DNA of 64,000 nucleotides, from NCBI RefSeq assembly GCF_000003815.2, contig NC_049986.1, positions 17,001,375 to 17,065,374 on the forward strand. The letters are read 5' to 3'. The position numbers and the translations under genes were made by a program. Under the pieces are notes generated by a model. It did not search any database. It saw nothing but the letters and a program-made list of their open reading frames with translations, and was not told where the DNA came from. Shown here piece after piece: positions 39,601-51,074 of this stretch. Source of the DNA: Branchiostoma floridae. Lineage: Eukaryota > Chordata > Leptocardii > Amphioxiformes > Branchiostomatidae. Within the stretch, counting starts at the first letter, position 1; every line of letters starts with the position of its first letter.

Positions 39601-42600
39601 ATACCTATTTATGACATGCACAATTATCAGGCATGCTACAAAATAATTTTAAAATTATCAGATTATAAGAGTTTTATGTGTGCAGTGTTTTCTGAGACCT
39701 CTTCACTACAAACTTGTAATCACAGCATTTCTTGATCTTTCTTTTACCACCTAATGTTTCAACTGCAAACTAAAAACCACTGCAAACTCTCCATTTTCTC
39801 CCTGCCACAAAATCAAATCCTCAGAAACTTTAGGGCATTCACAGTAAGTGAAACTCTACCACCTCCTGTAACTGTTTGTTCAGAGATTGCAGGTTGTCCT
39901 CCAGTGTGGAATGGTTGTCCTCTACTGTCCTGGCTAACTCATCCAACTTCTTTTTCTCCACTTTACATGTGTCCCTGTATATGTACAATATAGCTATACA
40001 TCACTGCATTTCTATTTTATTCATAAAATGTAAAATGTGTACATTTTAAAATGTACATGTATCACAAATATATGATGCGATTTAATTTTACATTCCTACT
40101 ACTGTCAGTTAGTCTATACAGATAAGGACAAATACCTGTACTGTGCAAACAACAACAATACAAAAAAATGTTCAAACAGGCAAAACATATAACTCTGAAG
40201 TTCATGAAACAGTTTAGTGCTTTTACACAAGACCATAGTGTGATATTTTATCATTCTTGGTCTTATTCAACTTAAAGTTAAAGTTAACTTAACACACAAG
40301 GAAAAAGTTGTTAAAATTTTTTCATCTCAGACCTTTCATTTTTCACTGTCTCCAGCTCTTCCTTTAACCTGGTTACTTCAGCTTCAAACTGCTGTGTTTT
40401 CCTGCCGTCCTCAGCAGCCTGTGTTTCCAGGCTAGTGATCTTTTCTGACTTCTGCTGCAGTTCTGCTTGGCACCTACTGAGTTCTTCTTGACTGTTTAGC
40501 AACTGTTGGAAAGGAAGTCATATATGAAGGATCAAGCAAATACAAAAATGTATTGCTTTCTCTGGATTTCATATACTGTACGTCTGTCATTTTTATATAA
40601 CCTCTCTTCTTTCATAATTGACTTCTCTTGAATTTCAATCTTTATCAAGATTTGCTTGAAGGCAATCAATGAAACTTCAGTCAATGTACCTCTGGACCTA
40701 TAACTCTCACTTTAACTCTCTTTTGCATCATAGTGCTATGCTAAGCTTTCTTCCAACACAAAGGTATACACGGATCAAATTTTCAAAGACCACTTCAAGA
40801 TCAATACAGACCAGGCTCTTCCAAACTTAAAAACTCTCTTTGATTGTCTCTCTCTTATTACCTCCATCTTCCTCTCCTTCCTTCCTTTTGTTTGTTATGT
40901 GAATTAAATGTTGATTGGTAATCAGTATTGATTTTGAAGAAAATTTCATTCATGTGTACTTTTGTGTTGGAAGAAAGTTTAGCATTGTGCTATGAATTTA
41001 GTGCTGTCCACCAAGCCTGTCAATCAAATCTCACCATGTGTTCTTTCATTTCCTTAGTTTGTTGTATGTGAATTGAATGTTGTCCAACAAGCCTGTCAAT
41101 CAAATCTCACCATGTGTTTGACCTTGGCCAGCTCCTGAGTCTGGAAGCCCTCCAGCTCCTCCTTATCCTCCTCCTGCTGGTACAGCTTAGCTGTGGTTTC
41201 TGCTGCCCGAGCCACCTGCTTCTGCAGATCGGACTTCTCCTGACAGTGTGCAGAAAACAGTCATGCAATGTCTTAGAATTGTAAAGATAACTCCTACCTG
41301 ATTATGATCACCACAATCTTCATTTACTAAAGATCAAGAAAGACAAACATGTTTGCCAATACAGTCAAACCTGGTGATACAGAAGACTACTCTGAGGACT
41401 GATACTGTAATATCTGGCCAGGTGGTCTTTATGCAGTGGTGGTCACCAGTACAGGATTGACTGTATGATAGTATGTTCAGTAGTATTTAGCACAATCTGT
41501 GACTTAGACTTGTATAGTCATGTTGTTTGTCCACGTACTTTTCTTCTTAACTTAATTACCTTCTCAGCTGCTTCAATTGCTTCTTTGACTTCCTGTGGAT
41601 AGAACAGAAACAAACAGTTAGGCAGAAAACTCTTACAATGTAGCAAAAGATAGACTATGATCATCATGTAAAATTTTGAGTCAGACATTCCTATTTATGA
41701 GTTAACTGTATTTGAACGAAATACAATACAAGTTCCTTCCACAGAGGTCTATTTATTGAAGAAAGAACCTGGTGATCACCTTATCTTTTTTCTCTAAAGC
41801 TAAGTTCATATTTTCTGCCATCTTGGAGCGCTCAGCCTGGTAGCTTTCATTCATATCCTGGATCTTTTTTGCCATACCTGGAAAGTAAAGAGATTTGAAT
41901 AACAGTTCCGTGAATTGTTCAATTTGCAAAATCATGCCTGAAGGCTAATTACATGTGCAGTCTCAAAGTAAGGGTAAAGTAATGAAGTACCTAACACTAA
42001 TGAACAATGAACAATGACTTATAGTATAAGGTACTACATTTACTAATTAAGGGGTTTAACTTCTTCTCTAAAGACAGTGGTTAATGAGCTGTCTTTTGGT
42101 AGTCTACTATTTATAAATAGCAAAGCTCACTACAATAATTGTAACAAAAGGTACATGTAGACATACTGTCCTGTGTGTTCTCCAGAGCCAGTTCAAGTTT
42201 GTCTTTTGCCTTTGTCACTTCCTTCAGTGATGATATGTACTCTGGAAAGACGAAGTTGAGAAAGGTAAAAATATCACTGTTGCAGAACGTTTTCTTTGCT
42301 CTTCTATTCAATAACAATCCCGTCCTTTCTAATGAAGAACCAGACATGGACACAAACTCAAGATCCCAAAGGCAACTATCCTGATGAGATATGGCAACCC
42401 AATGAAATATTTGACTAATTTTCTAATCAAATATGGTTATTAGTATTTTGTGCCATAGATGAGGATTTTGATAACAATTATTATTCTGTGAAATAACAGT
42501 TACTGTTATATCTGTTATTTTTCTTAATCTGTGCAGCTTTTGTTCAGTTTTTAACTGTGACAAGCCAATAAAGTTGGCTTAAATCTTGAATACCTGCCCT

Positions 42601-44624
42601 TTTTGTAATCCTTTTTTTCTTGATTTATCACTCCCCTTACAGCTCATTTTTGGCATATCCTGGACATATTATATACCAGTTGCAAGCCATATTTCATATC
42701 TGACATACATATAACACAGAGTACCGTAGCTGTTATAGTAACTACAATGTACTGATTTTTGTCCTAGATAATGTTAGCCTCTCTGCACAAAACACAACTA
42801 CTATAAACATCCTGATTGAACATCCTGCAGTTACAAATAAACATGAAAACACATATACAGGATCCTAGGTGCTTTATCCAAATAAATAGAGCATTAGACT
42901 ATAACTAAATACTCACCATTGAGTTTGGCTTCTAGTTTTCTGACTTGATCCGTTCTTCTGATCAGCATGGACAACACTTCCTCCTTTGTGGCATCCTTAG
43001 TCTGCAATACAGAGAAACATAGAACAAATTACATCTCCAGCTATGCCACACAAAGTAGCTATAGTATGCTTGTTCAACACAAGAATGAAAATTAGCTGCT
43101 GAGTTTCTAGTATGGTATACACAGGGTACTTTATAACATGCAAGAAAAGTGGGTTGGACTTGGGCTTGCCATCACAATATTAATCTATTCCTTGAAACTC
43201 ATTCAATTTAATGGATTTTCCTTGTTTGAGATGTTTATCATCCAGTAGCTGTTCATGTTAGAGTACTTTGTTATCAGTGTTGTGGGTCCATTTAATCCAC
43301 AGGGAAACCAATCAGTAAATGGCACTCTGTATTGATTGTTCCACCAGACCTCATGATCAGGGCAATGGGTTCAAGTTTAGTGTATTTTAGCAAAGCATGT
43401 AGGTAGAGATACTGCCATCCCATTTGGTATGCCTAAAAGAACTGTCAAATGACACAAATCATTAAGCCAGATATCAGTTAAGCCATAAATGCTAACAACC
43501 ATAGGTCAATGCACTTTGACATGGGGAAAGGTCAACAACCCTTGGTACCATGCCATTATCTCTGACTTTACTTTCAACAAGGAAAATGACTACGTCTTTT
43601 CACTGAACAAATGGGCAGTGATGGGTAACAATACTCAAATTGGTAACAGCTTGCCCTAAATTGGAAATCTCTATAAAGCATGTAAGACTAAGGGCCTTTC
43701 ATAAAGAAACTGTGTCAGTTGTCAGACAGTTGGTACCGGTACATGTGGATGACGAGATATTGTCCAATTAAGCTTCATGATGTCATCAAATACAATGTAA
43801 GCATATTGAGAGGAAAACTGTTTCTACTTCCTATTGCAGTTGAGTATCTGGATAATACACTGTGCAACATTCAAGCTTGTGTTTTACTATACAACTACAA
43901 GGTTTTCATTGACTTCGCACTAATTATAATTTGAATCCTCCTATGACCATGTTGGCGGGTAATTGGATTAAGCAGTATCATCTTTCTGTGGTTTACAGAT
44001 GTACGCTGTAATCCAACATGGTACAGATGGCGTCAAATGAAAAGTCTGTATTAAGACAGATGGCAGCATTTGTGTTGGCATCCATCTGTCTCGGAAGACA
44101 ATGGTAGATAGACAGTTATTTGCCATTTGCATGGCCTGTATTTGACTTTTTAAGGTGAAGGAGTCAGACACTTCCTTCTCCATCCTCTCGTCTACTGGCG
44201 CACTTAAAGTTCCACAGAGACAGAACTGCATGCCACATGTAAGATGGCCCCAGCATATGCAGGTTTGTTATTTGGAGTTTCTGTCTCCTAGGAGGACTTC
44301 CGACCAAGGATGCAAGGTTTCTCCTACCCATGTCTCATGTATGGCTGGTGCGTCGTGCCTGAATATGCCCTTAAGGCCATGACAGCATATAAAATCTTTA
44401 CAACAAGATGATGCAGACGTTGTTGAAAATATGCTCACCACAGCCTTGGTTAAATCTGTCTGGCTGCTACTGGGGGACATCCCGGCCCCAGCGTTACCCA
44501 CTCTCCCAGCATGCCCCACCGGAGAGGCGTGGCCGGGCGTTCCGAAGCTTTTACGGCCCTCCGCAGGAGGCATGACCTTCGACCCCTCCTCCTCTGCTAG
44601 CTTCTGCTTCAGTTTGGCAAACAT
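30625..44624 (-). CDS. GOLGA1: Golgin-97 (GRIP-domain Golgi tether)
   Basis: Twenty-seven coding exons: 44624-44439, 43001-42917, 42241-42167, 41877-41780, 41592-41560, 41239-41111, 40502-40333, 39974-39860, 39385-39290, 38632-38504, 37955-37860, 37770-37675, 37544-37449, 37039-36887, 35362-35267, 34984-34895, 34674-34572, 34272-34073, 34018-33929, 33872-33783, 33721-33632, 33050-32940, 32793-32734, 32578-32519, 32040-31792, 31307-31221, 30723-30625. Phases close, giving 993 residues (human is 767). It starts MFAKLKQKLAEEE, then long coiled coil (QVRKLEAKLN, RSKMAENMNLALEKKDK, KEELEGFQ). It ends in a GRIP domain (INFRYLKHVVLRF then AYQLVRAVSMLLKF) and an MSWFGTKP tail like human golgin-97. 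GRIP binds ARL1-GTP, placing the tether on the trans-Golgi. Exon 8 could instead end at 39863. Confidence 0.92.
30821..31034. mobile_element. MITE, TACTGTAA-family copy e (diverged)
   Basis: Starts TACTGTAACTGTAAATG. The interior holds CAGTGGTTTTGAGTTC three times, alternating with inverted GAACTTAAAACCACT and GAACTCAAAACCACTGCC. It lies in the last GOLGA1 intron; the right boundary is approximate. Confidence 0.6.
33188..33365. repeat. Short direct duplication in GOLGA1 intron
   Basis: A ~55-bp block with 'CTTAAGTGTTCACAGGTTT' is present at 33188-33244 and again, about 118 bp on, at 33305-33362. Related 'ggtggtcact' blocks occur near 41425 and 59480, so it may be a diverged dispersed repeat. 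Confidence 0.5.
33632..34018 (-). CDS. GOLGA1: Three tandem near-identical 90-nt GOLGA1 exons
   Basis: Minus-strand exons 34018-33929, 33872-33783 and 33721-33632 each encode a 30-residue coiled-coil segment starting G(T/S)IRDQETTITSL and ending AEAQEQ. The same segment is the last 90 nt of exon 34272-34073. Each copy has its own acceptor (ATCACCCAG) and donor (CAG|GTTAGT or CAG|GTCAGT). Introns between them are only 54, 56 and 61 nt and are also near-identical, so the duplication is recent. All junctions are phase 0: zero to three copies can be included without a frameshift. These exons are also counted in the GOLGA1 entry. Confidence 0.85.
35613..36741 (-). mobile_element. 5'-truncated RTE-type LINE, reverse transcriptase fragment
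   Basis: An open frame of about 365 residues carries the C-terminal half of a non-LTR reverse transcriptase: GVLQGDVLAPFLF, then the catalytic FADDIAL box, FRYLGS, LLYGCESW and a C-terminal RQLRFIGHALRMP segment. There is no endonuclease domain or upstream RT, so it is 5'-truncated just before YFDSIDRK. The stop TGA opens a (TGA)n-type tail, a hallmark of RTE elements instead of poly(A). A 15-bp block GTGGGTAGGTGTTAT is doubled at the 5' junction, and TGTTAT at both ends may be the target duplication. It lies in a GOLGA1 intron in the same orientation; the frame is intact. Confidence 0.85.
38060..38480. repeat. (CCAT)n/(ATCC)n-derived degenerate satellite
   Basis: Long imperfect runs of CCATCCAT/CATTCATC type with a higher-order 'tgcatttgtccatctgtaaatccat' unit repeated at about 38140, 38220 and 38397. 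It lies in a GOLGA1 intron directly beside exon 38632-38504. Confidence 0.8.
39760..39846. mobile_element. Fragment of TACTGTAA-family MITE (copy f)
   Basis: Shows 'CAAACTAAAAACCACTGCAAAC' type blocks and ends GGGCATTCACAGTAAG, matching the right half of better copies. It lies immediately upstream of the GOLGA1 exon 8 donor region. The left end was not found. Confidence 0.45.
40729..40993. mobile_element. Long-TIR MITE in GOLGA1 intron
   Basis: The arm starting CATAGTGCTATGCTAAGC at 40729 and the arm ending TTTAGCATTGTGCTATG at 40993 are imperfect reverse complements over at least 65 bp, sharing CTTTCTTCCAACACAAA. The spacer between arms is short. Confidence 0.65.
43921..44050. mobile_element. 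Palindromic repeat family (CCATGTTGG), copy 2
   Basis: Shares ordered blocks with 3222-3355 over its whole length, including CCATGTTGGCGG, TAATTGGATT, AATCCAACATGG and CAAATGAAAAG. It lies in the first coding intron of GOLGA1. Confidence 0.65.
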
Positions 44625-45191
44625 GATGCCAAGAGCTGGATGCAGAAAAAACACATCATGAAAAACATCCAAGTATGTACTACACGTATAACGTTATAGA
44701 TATCAAACTGGATATACATGTATGTACATTTGTATAGATGGAGGTAAAGCTAGCCCACACAAAGCTTTTCACAAAGTACAACCATTGCAATTAGCTACAC
44801 ACTTAATACAAGCAAGAGGAACTGACAGTGTCACATGGTTCATATTAATCATAAGGACAGGATAGAAATGATGTGCACATGTCTGCCAGCTTTCTAACAA
44901 ATACCTGTTGACCACATAATGATATGTAACTTTAGCCACACAATTTATACTAATTATAGTAGAGGACTTTGGATTCCTTAGGATAAAAGTTGCAATGTTA
45001 TAATGCAACAATGTAAGCATTTGTGGCTTTTCAGAAACACAATTTCAAAGATTTGACTGAATTTTCCAAGCAGATGTTAACGTTACATAATTTTATAGGC
45101 TGTCCCACTTTTCAGACAGAATACAATGGTCGGCATGGCCATGTGTCAGACAGATGGAGCAGCCAGAACACAGCTGTAGTTCTTCTGTATC

Positions 45192-45557
45192 AGGGCTCGA
45201 AATTCATTTTTGGGATTGGGTGCACTGGTGCACCCAACTTAAAAAATTGGGTGCACCAAAAAAAATTTGGGTGCACCACTTAAATTTAAGTAGAATGTCA
45301 AGAAAACCTAACAACAAAACATAGTTACAAGCTATCAAATTCTTATACAATTACAAGTAACATGACAGACATTTCAGTTATCTTTCTAACACTTAGATGT
45401 CAAGAATCTGATGTATACTAGCATACTTGATATCTTTCCATACATAAACCTAAGAAAATATTTGGGTGCACCCTGTGCACCCACTGAAAAAAATTGGGTG
45501 CACAGTTCCAATTTTGGGTGCACCTGGGTGCACATGCACCCAGTATTTCGAGCCCTG
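45192..45557. mobile_element. hAT-like MITE (CAGGGCTCGAAAT termini)
   Basis: Left end CAGGGCTCGAAATT and right end ATTTCGAGCCCTG are inverted, and both arms hold repeated TTGGGTGCACC motifs. A 5-bp direct repeat TGTAT flanks the element (45187-45191 and 45558-45562). The CAGGG..CCCTG termini fit hAT-type elements; the duplication is shorter than the usual 8 bp. It lies in the intron after the GOLGA1 5' UTR exon. Confidence 0.7.
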
Positions 45558-45936
45558 TGTATTCTCTTTCCTTTTATGTTTTTTCTTTAGCCAACTCAGA
45601 GTCTTGTTTGGTATAGAATAGAAATTTAGCCCCTTTAATAGTAAAGTTGATTTTAAAAATTCACGTTTCTCTCAAACAAATAATATGAACTTATTATAAA
45701 GCATTATAGAAACCACTGTATCTAAAGCTTCATTTGTTGGATGAGTTGCAACACTAGAATAGCATAATAGTACAGGGGAAAAAAACGATCAATATTTTAG
45801 TGTATGCTTCTTTTTCAACTCAAATATCAGGACATGTTGGTAAAGCGTTCTGCTCCCCTCCCCACGCCACATAGCGTTCTGTCAAATGTACCCAAGACAC
45901 GCTAATAAACAAACATTTCAGAGAATCTATACTCAC

Positions 45937-46080
45937 CATCAAAGTCTCAAGGACTTAGACCAAACGCACAAAGGTCCAAGGTTTCTCTCTGAGCGCGATT
46001 TGTTTGGGTTTTTTTATCGTCTGCGAATGTTTTGATTTTCGACTTCCGCCCTGTTGGCAGCCGACAGTCGCGAGGGCACC
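45937..46080 (-). other. GOLGA1: Noncoding first exon and promoter side of GOLGA1
   Basis: The minus-strand donor GATG|GTGAGT ends an exon at 45937, and the next acceptor (CATCCAG at 44636) opens the exon with the initiator ATG 11 nt further on. The upstream edge (~46080) is a guess based on local CpG richness. Confidence 0.5.
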
Positions 46081-46230
46081 GCATCCAACCCTTCAAGAAG
46101 TTATGAACTATAAAATAACTAAAAAAATTAAGATAAATGAACAAAAATATCAACTTTAATAACATAGATGTAATTTATTATGCTAGTTATATATGTGAGT
46201 ATTTATTTCTTGGTGACAAAATATGACGAC
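46081..46230. promoter_or_regulatory. Divergent promoter between GOLGA1 and FKBPL-like gene
   Basis: GOLGA1 (minus) and the FKBPL-like gene (plus) start within a few hundred bases, as shown by their opposed first-exon donors at 45936 and 46375. No TATA box or defined site was identified. Confidence 0.4.
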
Positions 46231-46859
46231 GTTCTGTCCCTGTTGCGTTAGGTGATGAAGAGGTCAGAGGTCGTGAGTTTGACAAATCCAAGTGGGGAGG
46301 GCGGTACTGTTGTTGCTGATACAATATTTTTGCTGAATATGTAACGTTTAAATCATTCTCGTGGTATCAGTCACGTAAGTAGTTTCATGTTACAAACGTG
46401 TATTATTTTGTGCAAAAGATATGCATAGCCGTTTGCGGTCATTTTGGCTCATGTAACAACAATATCGATATGCTGAATATACAATTCTTAGTGTTTACAA
46501 GGAGGTTACAAAATATATGCAGTTTTTAATGTAGCGCAATTTACCTCCAATAATTGCAATGCCTTTTAGGAATATTATTGTTACTATGTAATGTTTTTAA
46601 TGTCACATACAAGACAGCAGCTGAGCTGCAAAAGTACTGCCTACTACTACTGGTAAAAATATATAGATGGAAAAAGTTTATTCATTTTTTCAAAGGATAA
46701 CATGAGTATGATCAGAAATGAGAAAAGCAAATTTTTATTTTTGCATTCAAGAAACTACAGCTTCTTATAGCGAAACAAATTGGGCAGAATATTGCAACTT
46801 ATTTTTGATGACTCACTTTGATTTCCTCAATTTCTACAGATCACACTATCATGGTAACC

Positions 46860-47783
46860 ATGGAAGACACACCCACTGTCACAACCACACCTAGTGATGT
46901 TGCAATCGCAACATCACAGTCAAAAGATCCTGTGACACATCCTAAAAGATGGCAAGCTCCGGACCAGTCCTTTGCAAAGTACATTTTAGAAAAAGGCAGA
47001 GGAATAGAAACACCTAACCTGGGTGCAAGCTGTGTTGTTCAGATTCTACCATTGGTTAGCGAGGGTCTGGAACAAGGGCTTGTAGGGTACCCAATGTATG
47101 AGGAGAATGAGATAGTTTTAGGTGAAGGGGATACAGAGATTTCCGAGGTCCTGGATGCCTGTTTTGAGACTATGCAGGCAGCCGAGGTGTGTGAGGTGGA
47201 GGTGGCTAAGGAAACAGTTGGTATGGGCACTGGTGATGACCCCATCAGGTTCCAGTTGGAGCTGAAAGAGTTCACCCGTAAGGACGACCCGTGGCACCAG
47301 GGAGCTGACGACATACTGGCCACGGCTGCTCACCACAAGAACAAGGGAACAGAGTGCTTCAAAGCGGCAAAGATCCGTCCCGCCATCCGCCGCTATTCCC
47401 GAGCACTCAAGCTTCTTGTCATGTTAGGAAAGAACATTCCAGAGGACCAGAAGGCAGCGTATAACAGCCTGAAGATAGCGTGTTATCAGAACTTAGCAGC
47501 CTGTCAGATGAAGATGAGTCAACATGACTTTGTGATCAAGAACTGCAGTAAGGCACTGTTACTGGACTCCAGTCTAGTGAAGGCACTGTACAGAAGGGGC
47601 TGTTCATACACTGCTATAAATGAGTTTGATAAGGCAAGAGAGGACTTGCAGAGGGCACTGGAGATTGAACCAGGAAACAGGGCAACAATCGAACAATTAA
47701 AAACCCTGGAGAAGAAATCAAAAGCCCAGGATGAGAAGTATGCTAAAGCTATGGCCAAGATGTTTGGTGGGCCAGTGAAATAA
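46860..47783 (+). CDS. FKBPL: FKBPL-like TPR co-chaperone
   Basis: A coding sequence of 307 residues in one exon; an acceptor (TTTCTACAG at 46839) shows that a 5' UTR intron precedes it, and a donor at 46375 (TCAC|GTAAGT) is its likely partner. Start chosen at 46860 (ACCATGG); an in-frame ATG at 46851 would add three residues, and the frame further upstream is intronic. Residues ~25-150 resemble a degenerate FKBP fold (GASCVVQILPL, RFQLELKEF) with a KDDPW joint. Residues ~150-290 form three TPR units (NKGTECFKAAKIRPAIRRYS, NLAACQMKMSQHDFVIKNC, KALYRRGCSYTAINEFDKAR). The end, AMAKMFGG, resembles FKBPL. Vertebrate FKBPL binds HSP90 through its TPRs and lacks PPIase activity. FKBP4/5-type relatives are the alternative. 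Human FKBPL is also coded in one exon. Confidence 0.75.
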   Translation: MEDTPTVTTTPSDVAIATSQSKDPVTHPKRWQAPDQSFAKYILEKGRGIETPNLGASCVVQILPLVSEGLEQGLVGYPMYEENEIVLGEGDTEISEVLDACFETMQAAEVCEVEVAKETVGMGTGDDPIRFQLELKEFTRKDDPWHQGADDILATAAHHKNKGTECFKAAKIRPAIRRYSRALKLLVMLGKNIPEDQKAAYNSLKIACYQNLAACQMKMSQHDFVIKNCSKALLLDSSLVKALYRRGCSYTAINEFDKAREDLQRALEIEPGNRATIEQLKTLEKKSKAQDEKYAKAMAKMFGGPVK

Positions 47784-50700
47784 GCCATGTGGCTTGTGGT
47801 ATGTTGAAGTTTAAAGAATCTCTTGTATCAAACATTTTCCAAATTGTACAGGAATTATTATGTCTGAATATATACTCATACCTATTCACCCTCTAAGGAG
47901 ATTGCATCAAATAGTATCGAAGTATATATGTACATGGTACACAGTTGTATAAAGTATGTCTGAAGGTCAAAGGAGCCAACGACTTGTCCACAAACTTACA
48001 AACCACTGACACATGGTGCATTACTAGTAATGTATTCATTCCGAGTCTTCCATGTATTGTGTGTGCTTTCTCACTATGTTGGAGATCACATGGAACCTCA
48101 GAGATTTATTCTGCAGATAATAAATGTAGCATTTTTAAGGATCAATTTCATGGCATTTACTGCTTCCCCCTTTTTACAAGTAGGGTCAGTCTGAAAATTT
48201 CTCTCTCATTCTCTCAACTCCTTTGCCTTTCTCATTTCTCTTTGTTTTCTTTTTCATTAGCTGAGTCTCGGGGAGAGGCTTGTGTTTTGGGTGGTAGTGT
48301 GTACATGTGTTACTCATTTAGGTACATATATGTAAGGCTCAGTGTCAGTGTTATGTTGAGGACTTTCCGTAGTTGACTTTACATAACACCGCTTGTACCC
48401 AAGGTTTTAAAATCAACAAGGACAAAACACCACACCACATTGTTGAACAGGATAAGCACCAGTGTATTCCAGCCAACCTTTATCAATATCAGTAGTTTGT
48501 AGGAATGTTCAGTCCGCAACATTACCTTTACCTAGACCCAACCAATGTAGAGGTAATCCATTCAAAATGCTCAATGATGACTATACCTACAAATTTCCTT
48601 CATAGTCAGACAAGGATGAAGTGAATTTTGAATGATATTGATTGAAGAGGATAATGATTAAAGAATGTATGGCATGATTTTCAACACACATGCATTGTTT
48701 TACTTGGTCTGCAATGTTTTGTTTATACTTCTGTCAGTTAAAAGACCAAAGAATGGTGGATTTCTTAGGTATGGTTAAATGGTACCGTGACAAATATTGG
48801 TGCAGTTCAAATAACATGTAAAATGCAAAAGACTACACTTTCAAAGCAAACTTTGTTCTTAAAGCAAGAAAAGATGTAGAGGTACAATTCCAGCAAGTCA
48901 TGGGGGTGGAGGTGAAAGGGCATGGAATTTAAACTGAAGCAATGCATAATGCTAATAATTCTACATGCATAATGGACATGTAGCTTACATGTTTACTGTT
49001 TTATGCTATAGCTAATACCGGTACCCCAATGTTTGAAGTCATAGCACGTAGTGAAAAGGACCATATAGATATCTATGCTACACATTCTGCCACTCCTTGG
49101 CAATAAAGTTTTACACAAAACATTTGGTAGGTTGGCACAGGTGTTAACTGACCAACTGGTAATTATCCAAAAGCGAAAAAATCACAGGATAACAAACCTG
49201 ATTATAAAACATCAAGAAACAAGTCTTAAATCTCAACAGACCACTAATGGACCTAGAATATAATAGAGTGCAGCTTTAATAAAAGTAATACAATTAGGTG
49301 TTAACATAGTATAATCTGGCAAGCTTAACAAAGGCAAATTCCGCCTTATATGTTTTTGATCACATCAGCACACATCTAGAATGAATAGTGATCATAAAAG
49401 TCAAAGAGGAAAATAATGTTTATCATTGTGCAAGGCTGATGAGTTCCTTTTACGTTTGTTTTTGTTGTGATGATACAAATAGATTTCCTTACAGACAGAG
49501 TATTCCTGACAGTCTCATACAAACCTCTTGCTATCAGATAGAATAATACCCTAAATCCAAGAAAAGATTTGGTTGCTGCTTTTTAGGGAAAAGGGCTGTG
49601 TACCAAAACAAAAATGCAGGACCTGGTACAGATACATCACCGGTACATGTGCCAAAAGTTTGCTCAGTTATCTGTATTGCTGTATTTCAGTAATAAAATT
49701 GCCATCTTGGAAATTTACATATGTGAATATCAAAACAAGCCAAATTGCAATTATTGAAAATTTTCAACACCAAATTTATCAAAATAGTAATCTATGAGAC
49801 GAGTCGACCAGTTGTCTACCAGTGGTTTAGTTTGTTCGGGTACTAGTACACCAGATGTACAGGTCCAGACCTGTACCGAAACAAGTTTACAGCTATGGGT
49901 ACAGGTACAGGTATTGGGTATGTAGCCCTACAAGGGAATCTTGGCATGCTTTGGATTTAAATTTAAGGAACCTAGTATACTTTCAAAAGGACCTTACACT
50001 GTCCTGTATCATTTCAAACAACACCATTCTGACAGTATATCAAAAGAGTCACTGGTGTCTCCTTTTACCAATTCAAATTTCAATGTAACACATTAAGTGC
50101 AAAAGTCAATTCATGGCATGGTAGGCCTACTTCAACAATAGGGAATGCCTCATCAGCAAATAAATGTACTAAGTACATCATCAAATGTAACCCAGCTAAT
50201 AGAATCTTATATATCATAATACACTAAAGAAGATATCTTATTACAGATACACAATTGATTGATAGGATAATTCTACCATTTAAGGGTACTTATCATAATT
50301 ACTTAGTACAAAAGTACCATAAAATGTACATTGCATATAAGGGGCACCTATCCCATAACCTCATCTTTTAATTATTGGAACCAAGTGCAAAGATTACAAC
50401 ACTGTTCAACCAATCATAGCAATCCCACCTTGAAAAATCTATATCATACAAGTGCTTATTCTAAAAGAACTGCAGTCTTCAGATATTTAACCATGAACAT
50501 GTGTATGTTTGAGTAATTTAACATAAGAGTTGTCAAGTGTGGTAATTAGCATAGTGTAACACATCGATGAAGGTTAGACATCCAGGTAATGAGATACGCC
50601 AAATAGCAATTAGTCAAGCACTTGGATATGATTTTGGAAATAGTAAGACGTTTCAGATAACATTAATTATCTTTCATCAGTGGAAATATAACAGATGTTA

Positions 50701-51074
50701 TCTAAAAGGTCTGACCAAAATAATATCCAGTTGTTTAAGCTAAGTAATTGCTATCTGGCATAGTGTAACACCTTACACTGCCAGGCAACTATATTATTAG
50801 AAATATTGGATTTACTGTTCTCATAAGACTTTATAGAAGTCCTCTACTTTTATGTAGGTTACTGGCCACAGTGAGACTTTGCTCATACAAATAGTACCTT
50901 AATAACCAAATAGTTGCACATGAACAAGGGCTCTCTCCTATGATACAGTTAAACATAGTGTAATCTCTGCCTTTGCTACCAAATGAATCATGGGATACAA
51001 AATGGATGCCATGACTAAAAGACATTATTATCGAGTGGAAGATGTGATGTGATGATTGGTGGGATCCTGGTGCA
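47784..51074. other. Intergenic, no gene seen
   Basis: The 3' flank of the FKBPL-like gene on one side and ARPC5 on the other. AT-rich, with only short ORFs and no recognisable RNA gene or element. Confidence 0.5.

Noticed and set aside
46818-46859. Upstream extension of the FKBPL-like frame
   Set aside because: It lies before the splice acceptor at 46839 and lacks a real ATG start; the ATG at 46860 fits better.
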